Positions 1 through 6,000 of a stretch of 6,084 bases of DNA are shown here, piece by piece. The number at the start of each line of letters is the position of its first letter. Positions within the stretch are counted from its first letter, which is position 1. Under the pieces are notes generated by a model. The model saw only the letters and a program-made list of their open reading frames with translations. It was not told where the DNA came from and did not search any database. The stretch comes from Clostridium sp. CAG:1193 (lineage in GTDB: Bacteria; Bacillota_I; Bacilli_A; RF39; UBA660): NCBI GenBank assembly GCA_000436255.1, contig HF990820.1:33741-39824 (forward strand), given 5' to 3'. The position numbers were made by a program, and so were the translations under genes.

Positions 1-1089
1 TTAGATTTAGAAAAAACAAAAATAACTACAATATTTAAAGATGAGTTATTAAGATTATTTGACGTTGATGGAGTAAAAGAATTAAAAGAAAAAATAGATA
101 ATAATGTTAAATTGATTTTTAAGCCGGGTGATGGTGATATGGTATATGATGAATCAATAAATACAGTAATTGTTTATACTAATTCATTTAAAGAAGAAGT
201 GGTAAAGCCATCTGAAAAAACAAAAAGATTAAGAAAAAGTATGGAGAAACTTGCAAAAAAAGAAAGAATATCTTCAAATGAATTTACAAATTTAGTAAGT
301 ACTATTGCTGAAGGTGTTGAGATAATTGAATTGACGGAAAGAGATAGAAACACTGTAGCTAAACTAATACCACAGTTAATTAAAGAAGGTGATATAAAAA
401 TTTCGTTGAGAGATGTAACTGATATTAATAAAGATAGATTAAAGGATATAGTGCAGATTGGTAGAGATTTGTTAGTTAAAAAAAGAGGCGTTGAAAAGAA
501 ACTTCAAATCGATAGGGACTCAATTGGAAAAGAATTTGCATGGCAAAGATATTTTGAAATGTACGGAACATATTTGTTATTTGGATCTATTAAACAGCAA
601 AAACCAGAGGAATTACTGCAAATTGAATCAGCTTTGAGAAATAAGGATAGTAAACTAGATATTTTAACTATAAATAGATATGGATTCTTAGATATTGTTG
701 AATTAAAAAAATCAGATGAATATTTATTTAGATTAGATGAATCACATGATAATATTGTTCCTACCTCAAAATTAAGTACAGCTATATCACAAGTAAATAA
801 TTATTTAATGTTATTACCATATGCTAAAGAGCAGGGTGAATTAATAAAGGGTGCAGAATCAGCTACAGGAATGTTAGTTATGGGAAGTAAGGAATATTTA
901 ATGAATAAAGATAATATACAAAAATATTGTGAAAAAACAGGAATGTCAGAAGATTTAGTTCAACTTAAATTACGAAAGGCATTAAGAGATTTAAATTATT
1001 CATATGCACATATTCAAATTGTTTTATATGATGAAATTTTAGATAATTTAGATAATTTTATTAATCAAATGGAAATTAAAATTAATTAA
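1..1089 (+). CDS. sduA: Shedu-type defence nuclease SduA (DUF4263), 5' end outside window
   Basis: The reading frame is open from base 1, so the gene starts upstream of the window; 362 residues are visible. A TTG at 112 could be mistaken for a start, but it has no clear ribosome binding site and coding continues before it. The first ~175 residues are a charged, mostly helical N-terminal region without a motif I recognise. Residues ~177-272 (counting from base 1) carry the nuclease domain: an EFAWQRYF helix (E178, Q182), then KLDIL (D220), then DIVELKK (E234, K236), and a helix with AISQVNNYL (Q264). The D...E-x-K arrangement and downstream Gln match the PD-(D/E)XK fold of the Shedu/DUF4263 family. 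Shedu proteins are known as single-gene anti-phage nucleases acting on DNA. Here the gene is followed 21 bases later by a helicase-nuclease gene, which suggests one operon. The size suggests that only a short N-terminal piece is missing. The family assignment is by motif recognition, not by a search. Confidence 0.8.
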   Translation, partial: LDLEKTKITTIFKDELLRLFDVDGVKELKEKIDNNVKLIFKPGDGDMVYDESINTVIVYTNSFKEEVVKPSEKTKRLRKSMEKLAKKERISSNEFTNLVSTIAEGVEIIELTERDRNTVAKLIPQLIKEGDIKISLRDVTDINKDRLKDIVQIGRDLLVKKRGVEKKLQIDRDSIGKEFAWQRYFEMYGTYLLFGSIKQQKPEELLQIESALRNKDSKLDILTINRYGFLDIVELKKSDEYLFRLDESHDNIVPTSKLSTAISQVNNYLMLLPYAKEQGELIKGAESATGMLVMGSKEYLMNKDNIQKYCEKTGMSEDLVQLKLRKALRDLNYSYAHIQIVLYDEILDNLDNFINQMEIKIN

Positions 1090-1097
1090 TGTTATTT

Positions 1098-1102
1098 AGG
1101 AG
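1098..1102 (+). promoter_or_regulatory. Ribosome binding site deciding the helicase start
   Basis: AGGAG lies 8 bases upstream of the ATG at 1111. An in-frame GTG at 1102 overlaps the AGGAG itself and so cannot be served by it, which makes ATG 1111 the preferred start. Confidence 0.8.
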
Positions 1103-1110
1103 TGATATTA

Positions 1111-3591
1111 ATGATAGATTTAAGCAAATTAACTATTGAAAAGAAAAGTGATATTATTAATCCTTTAGCTATTTTTTCTTCTTTACCAAATAAATCAGAA
1201 AAGTATAATGGATATTTGAGAAATGTGCAAGGTGAAGTATTAAATCAATGGTTCGAATTAAGAAATAATAGAGATAATATAATAAAGATGAACACTGGTA
1301 GTGGAAAAACTACAGTTGCATTGTTGATATTACAAAGTTGTTTAAATGAACGAAAAGGAAATGCTGTTTATGTTGTTAGGGATAATTTTTTAATCCAACA
1401 AGTTAAAGATGAAGCAAAAGATTTAGGAATAAAAGTGGTAGAAAATGAGCAAGACATTGACTTTTTAAAAAATAAAGCAATATTGGTTATCTCAATTCAA
1501 AAGCTAATTAATGGAAGAACAGTATTTGATGAAAGAAATCATATTGATAATATTATTATTGATGATGTTCATGCATGTTTGGATACTGCAGAACAACAAT
1601 TTATTATCAAAATAATGCGTGATAAACATTCTCGATTATATGACGATATTTTTAGTCTATTTAAAAAGGAACTTCAGAGACAAAATCATATTAATGCAAT
1701 TAATATTGAAGACAAAATAATGGAATCTAATCCTATGCTCGTACCATTTTGGGAGGTAAAAAATAAATATAAAAAAATATTAGAGTATATTAATAAATAT
1801 CAATATGATGAGGTATATAATGATATTTTTTTTCCATTTTCTTTTTTAAATGATATTATTCAATACTGCAATATTTCTATATCATATAATGCAATAGAAA
1901 TTAGTCCTGATTGCTTGCCTATATATAAAGTGTCTGCATTTAATAATGCAAAACGAAGAATATTTATAAGTGCAACTTTAAAAGATGATGGTAAACTTAT
2001 TAATTCGTTTAATTTGGATAAGAATAATATTGATAAAATTATTACTCCATCTCAAGCCTTAGATATAGGTAATAGAATGATACTATTTCCTCAAGCTATT
2101 AATCCTCGTATTACTGATGATGATTTGAAACAATACCTAAAAAAAGTATCACTTGATAAAAGAATAGTAGTAATCGTACCATCAAATAGAAGAGCTAAAT
2201 ATTGGAATGATGTTGCAAATCACATTTTCAATAAAGGAAATATTGAAGATATAAAAAATTACACTACTGGTCTTGATATATTAGTTAACAGATATGATGG
2301 TATCGATTTAAAGGGTAAATTGTGCTCCTATTTAGTAATAGATGGGTTACCAAACGCTAAAAGCTTATTTGAACAGATAACTGAATCATTATTACGAGAT
2401 ACCTCAAAATCAAATATAGATAAAATTCAAAAAATTGAGCAAGGCATGGGAAGAGGAATTAGATCTAATCAAGATAACTGTGCAGTTGTAATTATGGGAA
2501 AGCAATTGTTAAATATAATATATAATGGTAATGCATTAGAATCATTTAGTTTTTCTACAAGTATACAATATTCATTATCTGAACAAATTGCTGATCAACT
2601 AAAAAATGAGCCATTGGAAAATATAATGGATACTTTTAATCTTTGTTTAAATAAAGATTCAGATTGGATTACAGTTATGAATAAAGCCTTAAGTGAGGTT
2701 ATTATTTCCAATTCATTAAGCTATAAAGAAGAAGATTTGGAATTGAATAAAGCATTTAATACAGCTTTAAAGGGAAACTATCAAGAATGTTTTAACATGA
2801 TTCAAAAATTGGTCAATAATGAAGATAATGAGCAAAGAAAAGGATATCTAATGCTCTATTTAGCGAAATATAAATGTTTTGTTGATGAAGTAGAATCCCA
2901 AAAAATCTTATTGTCAGCTAAACAATATAATAGGGATTTATATTTACCATTGAATGGCTTTGATGTAAAGCAAAGAAAATTAAATAAAACAATTCAATCT
3001 TCTAAAATTATGAGATTGTATAGAGAAAAATATAAGAAAGATATGCAGTTGTATCTATATGCATTTGAAACTAATTTTTCTAATTTGATTTTTAGTGAAA
3101 GTACGTATAAAGACTTTGAAAAAGCTATTAATGCTGTTGGTGAGCTTTTAGGTTTTGAGGTTTCTATGCCGGATTCTGAATTTGGTGAAGGCCCAGATAA
3201 TATATGGTATTTAAATGATACAAGTTATATGATTATTGAGTGTAAAAATGAATCTCAAACAGAAACAATTAGTAAGGAATATTGTGGACAATTATGTATG
3301 TCAGATAATTGGGCTAAAGAAAAATATGGGGAAAACAATACATTTTATCCAATAATAGTACATAAAAGTAATATTTTTAGTAGACTTGCAAGCCCAAATG
3401 ATAACTTTAGAATTATTACTGAAGAAAGTATAAACAAATTGTTTGAAAACATTAGATTGTTTTGTAATGCCATCATAAGTACACCAAGTATTAATGAACA
3501 ATTAATAAATGAATGTTTAGTTAAATATAAAATTGATTATAAAAGTATAATAGATAATTATACTGTCCAATTTATAAAAGAAAAAAACTAG
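1111..3591 (+). CDS. SF2 (DinG/XPD-like) helicase fused to a C-terminal PD-(D/E)XK-type nuclease
   Basis: The protein has 826 residues from ATG 1111. The helicase core comes first: LRNVQ near residues 36-40 resembles a Q-type motif, MNTGSGKTT (60-68) is Walker A, IIIDDVHA (148-155) is motif II in the form DDVH, ISATL (286-290) is motif III, and QGMGRGIRS (444-452) is motif VI. The last, with LVIDGLPNA (408-416), resembles the DinG/XPD branch; no iron-sulfur cysteine cluster is visible between Walker A and motif II. Residues ~490-650 are helical, with a possible TPR-like stretch near 545-610. Residues ~667-745 look like a restriction-type nuclease: FEKAINAVGELLGFEV, then GPDN (D696), then IIECKN (E710, K712) and GQL (Q727). 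This predicts ATP-driven DNA translocation or unwinding coupled to cleavage. It follows the Shedu gene with a 21-base gap, so a joint defence role is inferred. A standalone helicase-nuclease defence protein is the alternative. All helicase motifs look intact. Confidence 0.8.
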   Translation: MIDLSKLTIEKKSDIINPLAIFSSLPNKSEKYNGYLRNVQGEVLNQWFELRNNRDNIIKMNTGSGKTTVALLILQSCLNERKGNAVYVVRDNFLIQQVKDEAKDLGIKVVENEQDIDFLKNKAILVISIQKLINGRTVFDERNHIDNIIIDDVHACLDTAEQQFIIKIMRDKHSRLYDDIFSLFKKELQRQNHINAINIEDKIMESNPMLVPFWEVKNKYKKILEYINKYQYDEVYNDIFFPFSFLNDIIQYCNISISYNAIEISPDCLPIYKVSAFNNAKRRIFISATLKDDGKLINSFNLDKNNIDKIITPSQALDIGNRMILFPQAINPRITDDDLKQYLKKVSLDKRIVVIVPSNRRAKYWNDVANHIFNKGNIEDIKNYTTGLDILVNRYDGIDLKGKLCSYLVIDGLPNAKSLFEQITESLLRDTSKSNIDKIQKIEQGMGRGIRSNQDNCAVVIMGKQLLNIIYNGNALESFSFSTSIQYSLSEQIADQLKNEPLENIMDTFNLCLNKDSDWITVMNKALSEVIISNSLSYKEEDLELNKAFNTALKGNYQECFNMIQKLVNNEDNEQRKGYLMLYLAKYKCFVDEVESQKILLSAKQYNRDLYLPLNGFDVKQRKLNKTIQSSKIMRLYREKYKKDMQLYLYAFETNFSNLIFSESTYKDFEKAINAVGELLGFEVSMPDSEFGEGPDNIWYLNDTSYMIIECKNESQTETISKEYCGQLCMSDNWAKEKYGENNTFYPIIVHKSNIFSRLASPNDNFRIITEESINKLFENIRLFCNAIISTPSINEQLINECLVKYKIDYKSIIDNYTVQFIKEKN

Positions 3592-3606
3592 GAGCCTAGT
3601 TTTTTT
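3581..3606. terminator. Bidirectional terminator between convergent genes
   Basis: An 11-bp perfect stem (3581-3591 with 3596-3606) encloses a GAGC loop. The stem is AAAAAAACTAG with its exact complement, so each strand has an A-run before and a T-run after the CTAG core. The helicase stop codon (TAG 3589-3591) and the methyltransferase stop codon (3596-3598 on the - strand) both lie in the stem, so one element can end transcription from either side. Confidence 0.8.
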
Positions 3607-4572
3607 CATTTTCTATTATGTTTTCTAATTCGTTTCCAATTTTTTCAATTATACCAACTACTAAGGCATTACCCATCATGAAATTTCTTTTTTTATCTGT
3701 CATACCTGTATTAGTCCAGTTGTCTGGGAAACAATTTATTCTTTCACATTCAATTGGGGTTAATAATCTAATCTTTTTAGTTTTATAATCTTCAACTATA
3801 TGAGTAGTTCTGCTTATTCCACCCTCACTAGTTAACATTGTTCTAGCAGGAGCATCTAAGTTATCAGGACATGGCACATAGCACCTTCAGTATAGAAATA
3901 TTCTTCTCCATTAGGTTTAACTCTTGGAATTCTTTTATTACCTTTTAAGTATTCAAACTTTTTATATGCTTCATCACTTAAGAAGAACTTTTTATCTATT
4001 TCTTCATGTTGTATAATTTTCTTTAATGGAAAAACTTTATCACAATCTGCTGATACTTTTGAAGTATATACTTTACCATTCATCATAATTCCAGCATTAT
4101 AAAAATGTGCTTTAAACTTATCACTTACTTCAACTAAATCTTTAAATGAATCTTTTGATAAATTAGTTGTATTAAATTCTAATTCAACATCTTTAATTGG
4201 GAATTGTTTAACAAACATTCCATCTTTAAAAATTATATCTTTAGGATTACTTTTGGATAATGATTTATAATACTCAGTAGATTTATGATAAGCAAATATA
4301 AATACTCTTCTTCTTTTTTGTGGTAAACCATATTCACTAGCATTAATAACTCGCCATTGAACAGCATATCCGTTATCTAGAAAACTTCTTAAAATAATAC
4401 CAAAATCTCTACCTCTTTGCTTAGCAGGAGATAATAATAATCTATCAACATTTTCTAATAAGACAAATGGTGGCTTTTTCGCTCTTAATATGTCATTAAT
4501 TGCCCACCATAAAACTCCTTTTTTACCTTCAATACCTTTACTATTTGAAAGAGTTTGGAATTGAATCAACTG
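3596..4572 (-). pseudogene. Broken C5-cytosine DNA methyltransferase (Sau3AI-type M gene, N-terminus lost, frameshifted)
   Basis: Read on the - strand, the frame opens at 4572, just after a TAG at 4575-4573. It gives TLSNSKGIEGKKGVLWW, LLENVDRLL (the ENV motif VI), SPAKQRGRDF and GLPQKRRRVFIF (motif VIII, QxRxR). The frame then runs out after TEGAM at about 3877. The protein continues in another frame as PCPDNLDAPARTMLTSEGG, RLLTPIECERINCFPDNW (motif IX) and MMGNALVVGII (motif X) down to the stop at 3598-3596. About 320 residues can be reconstructed. The SAM-binding motif I and the catalytic Pro-Cys motif IV, which should precede TLSNSKG, are absent, so the product cannot methylate DNA. The frameshift is best explained by two extra bases (TG at 3876-3875). 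The gene faces the endonuclease remnant head to head. Recognition of GATC is inferred from that partner, not seen in this gene. Confidence 0.88.
4551..4563. other. Probable deletion junction joining two truncated, divergently oriented R-M genes
   Basis: Methyltransferase-like sequence read leftwards begins at about 4554 (TLSNSK). Endonuclease-like sequence read rightwards begins at about 4554-4563 (FGIESTAKSINSML). There is no room for either N-terminal half or for a promoter between them. The parent sequence is not available, so the exact breakpoint and any microhomology cannot be fixed. Confidence 0.6.
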
Positions 4573-5150
4573 CTAAAAGTATTAATAGTATGTTGATAAA
4601 CAGAATGTTTAATGTTAAAAGTGAATTGGATAAAACAGATGAATTCCAAAAAGCTAATATAGTTCCAAAGACTATTAGAATAGAAGAAAATGGTAGAATA
4701 AAAGAATGTATTTCATTTCCAGCATTTGAATTTACTGATATAGTTGAACAAAACTAGGAAACATCTGATTTAAAAGAACAATTTGAAACAACCAAATATA
4801 TGTTCTTTATCTTTAAATGTGAAAGTGGAGAATATGTTTTTAGAGATATAAAAATATGGAATATGCCAGAAATGGATATTCAAACATGGGTTATGGATAT
4901 GTGGAAGAAAACATATAATACAATCAAAACAGGTAATATAGTAAGGTATATCAAAGATGGAAAAAGAAAAACTAATTTTGTTGGCTCAAGTGAAAATAGA
5001 GTATGCCATGTAAGACCTCATGGTAGAGATTCAAAAGATACATTTAAATTGCCAGTAGCTGATAAATTAACTGGTGCTACTGAATATACTAAACATTGTT
5101 TTTGGATAAATAATAGTTATATTAAAGAAATATTTAAGGAATATTTATAA
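4554..5150 (+). pseudogene. Broken Sau3AI-family restriction endonuclease (C-terminal domain remnant with in-frame stop)
   Basis: The frame encodes KSINSMLINRMF, DEFQKANIVPKTIRIEENG and SFPAFEFTDIVEQN, then a TAG at 4755-4757. It continues in the same frame as ETSDLKEQFETTKYMFFIFK, DIKIWNMPEMDIQTWV, SSENRVCHVRPHGRDSKD and TKHCFWINNSYIKEIF, ending at TAA 5148-5150. The CHVRPHGRD and CFWINNSYIKE blocks are hallmarks of the C-terminal MutH-like domain of Sau3AI-type enzymes, which cut GATC. In that family the N-terminal domain holds the active site and the C-terminal domain is regulatory. Only about 198 codons of the latter remain, so no catalytic activity is expected. The TAG stands where N-[W]-ETS reads naturally, so a TGG-to-TAG change is likely. 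An upstream TTG at 4500 in this frame lies antisense to the methyltransferase and is not a credible start. The gene is relic DNA unless the TAG is read through. Confidence 0.88.
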
Positions 5151-5179
5151 AAAAATAAAATATTTTTTAGTGATTTTAC

Positions 5180-5209
5180 AAAAAGGGTGCAAATTTTTGC
5201 ACTTTTTTT
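5180..5209 (+). terminator. Rho-independent terminator after the endonuclease remnant
   Basis: The stem GTGCAA (5187-5192) pairs with TTGCAC (5197-5202) around an ATTT loop and is followed by seven T (5203-5209). A preceding A-run can extend the stem. A weaker all-AT hairpin (5150-5157 with 5161-5168) lies just upstream. Confidence 0.75.
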
Positions 5210-5333
5210 GATTAATACAATTGCTTAGTATTAAAGGACAAAACAAGTTATAAGTGAAGTATAGATATAGTTATAAATATTGGTTAAAATGGCTTTTAAA
5301 ACGAATGGACAAATAAAAAATTCTGTGTTAAAG
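5210..5333. other. Intergenic spacer, nothing recognisable
   Basis: There is no open frame of note on either strand (the longest ATG frame, from 5290, is 17 codons). The only structure I see is an interrupted inverted repeat, TTAATAC (5212-5218) with GTATTAA (5228-5234), of uncertain meaning. Confidence 0.5.
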
Positions 5334-5358
5334 TTGCTATAATAGGTAAATAATATAA
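5334..5358 (+). repeat. Direct repeat copy 1 (25 bp) with an extended -10 element
   Basis: Its core is TTGCTATAATAGGTAAATA, and it matches the second copy at 22 of 25 positions. It contains TGC-TATAAT (5335-5343), a perfect extended -10 promoter element, but I see no good -35 at 16-18 bases upstream. It could be a promoter or an iteron-like protein-binding repeat. Confidence 0.6.
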
Positions 5359-5418
5359 CAAAAAAGGGAAAAACGGAAAGAAAATGAAACTTGCATAATA
5401 AAAATATTTCTGATATAT

Positions 5419-5443
5419 TTGCTATAGTAGGTAAATAGTTTAA
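5419..5443 (+). repeat. Direct repeat copy 2 (25 bp) with an extended -10 element
   Basis: Its core is TTGCTATAGTAGGTAAATA, starting exactly 85 bases after copy 1. TGC-TATAGT (5420-5428) is a near-consensus extended -10. Transcription from it would start near 5435 and meet the terminator at 5481-5512, giving a short RNA of under 80 bases. No -35 is evident. Confidence 0.6.
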
Positions 5444-5480
5444 ATAAAAGATGATATTACTTTTTGTTAATATCCCAACA

Positions 5481-5512
5481 AAATCTCAATATTTTATATA
5501 TTGAGATTTTTT
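5481..5512 (+). terminator. Strong intrinsic terminator
   Basis: A 12-bp perfect stem (5481-5492 with 5498-5509) has a TTTAT loop and runs into six T (5507-5512). On the - strand it has a shorter T-run and may work weakly. No coding gene lies directly upstream on the + strand, so it probably ends a short noncoding transcript from the repeat promoters, or is left over from a lost gene. Confidence 0.75.
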
Positions 5513-5700
5513 ATTTGCCCATTTTTAGGTGTCTTATTAAATATAAAATACCTATATGGGATAAATTTTGCAAGTGCAAAATAAGTTTGGTACCATAAGA
5601 AACATTGATTTTACCTAGAAAAATTGATGTTGCGGTACCATCGTCTTATCCTGATAAAAAAATATCAATTAAAAATTGGTGTTTTTGGATTTTATAGAAA
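5513..5700 (+). promoter_or_regulatory. Hairpin-rich leader before the HTH gene
   Basis: This stretch has no gene but several paired segments. CCCAT (5518-5522) pairs with ATGGG (5556-5560), with TAGGT (5526-5530) and ACCTA (5550-5554) nested inside. ATAAGAAACAT (5595-5605) pairs with ATGTT (5627-5631) plus TCTTAT (5644-5649), leaving a one-sided bulge that holds GGTACCA. A small hairpin, ATCAATT (5664-5670) with AATTGGT (5674-5680), precedes GTTTTT and could be a weak attenuator. GGTACCAT occurs twice (5589-5596 and 5634-5641). Regulation of the downstream gene, or antisense RNA control as in plasmid replication modules, is only an inference. Confidence 0.35.
5565..5582. repeat. Perfect 18-bp palindrome, operator-like
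   Basis: ATTTTGCA and TGCAAAAT are exact inverted arms separated by AG. This is the shape of a dimeric repressor site. A weak promoter, TTGCAA (5568-5573) with TACCAT 17 bases downstream (5591-5596), would overlap it, but its -10 is poor. Confidence 0.45.
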
Positions 5701-5706
5701 GGAGGG
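5698..5706 (+). promoter_or_regulatory. Strong ribosome binding site of the HTH gene
   Basis: AAAGGAGGG lies 8 bases before a TTG at 5715. The strength and spacing support TTG 5715 as the original start, as there is no ATG nearby in frame before residue 13. Confidence 0.75.
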
Positions 5707-5714
5707 TATCATAT

Positions 5715-6000
5715 TTGAAAAAAGATTTTATTATTATTTCAAGAGAATTAATGAAAGATAACAGTTTGGCTAAATCAGACTGTTTTTTATTTGGTAATAT
5801 TTATAATCTTAGTAGATTAAATGGTTATTGTTTTGCTACTAATAGTATTATCTAATTTATCTTTTGTTAAAATAAGGGCAATTGATTATTCTTTAAAAAG
5901 ATTAAAAGAAAAAGGATATATTAGTGTTGAAAGAGTAAGAAATGATGATTTAATACAACGAAGGATATATGTAAATTATATGCAAGATGATTCAGGTTAG
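5715..6000 (+). pseudogene. Frameshifted winged-helix (HTH_36-like) DNA-binding protein, replication/mobile-element type
   Basis: From TTG 5715 the frame encodes MKKDFIIISRELMKD, then LAKSDCFLFGNIYNLSRLNG and YCFATNS, and hits TAA at 5853-5855. The rest of the domain resumes from 5848 in another frame as LSNLSFVKIRAIDYSLKRL, KEKGYISVERVRNDD and LIQRRIYVNYM, ending at TAG 5998-6000. Put together (~95 residues), it reads as a continuous winged-helix domain: N-terminal helices, a recognition helix around IRAIDYSLKRL, and a two-strand wing (GYISVERV...RRIYVN). Such HTH_36-like proteins are common in phage, plasmid and integrative-element replication modules. The break fits loss of two bases near 5847, where a Tyr codon would restore ATNSYLSNL. 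The frame stays open beyond the TAG to 6069, so an original C-terminal extension cannot be excluded. Family recognition is moderate; the exact function is unknown. Confidence 0.65.

Noticed and set aside
112..114. TTG as the start of the Shedu gene
   Set aside because: The frame is open from base 1 and there is no suitable ribosome binding site just upstream, so the gene is simply cut by the window edge.
3301..3501. 66-residue open frame on the - strand
   Set aside because: It lies wholly within the well-supported helicase-nuclease gene, has a low-complexity aromatic-rich translation and no ribosome binding site. It is a shadow frame.
3856..3877. Programmed frameshifting or phase variation in the methyltransferase
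   Set aside because: There is no slippery heptamer, homopolymer or simple repeat tract at the shift, and the N-terminal half with catalytic motifs is missing anyway.
4500..4757. A separate 85-residue + strand gene starting at TTG 4500
   Set aside because: Its first ~17 residues are antisense to the methyltransferase remnant, and the rest is Sau3AI-family sequence that continues in the same frame past the TAG. It is part of the endonuclease pseudogene.
4800..5150. A separate 116-residue gene starting at ATG 4800
   Set aside because: No ribosome binding site precedes this ATG, and family-like sequence continues upstream of it in the same frame to the TAG at 4755. It is the tail of the endonuclease remnant.
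5212..5234. Interrupted inverted repeat as an insertion-sequence end
   Set aside because: The arms are only 7 bp, all but one pair are A-T, no transposase is nearby and no target-site duplication was seen.
5210..5700. CRISPR array or tRNA gene in the gene-free stretch
   Set aside because: There are only two imperfect 25-bp repeats, with no regular spacers, and no cloverleaf or conserved tRNA loop sequence on either strand.
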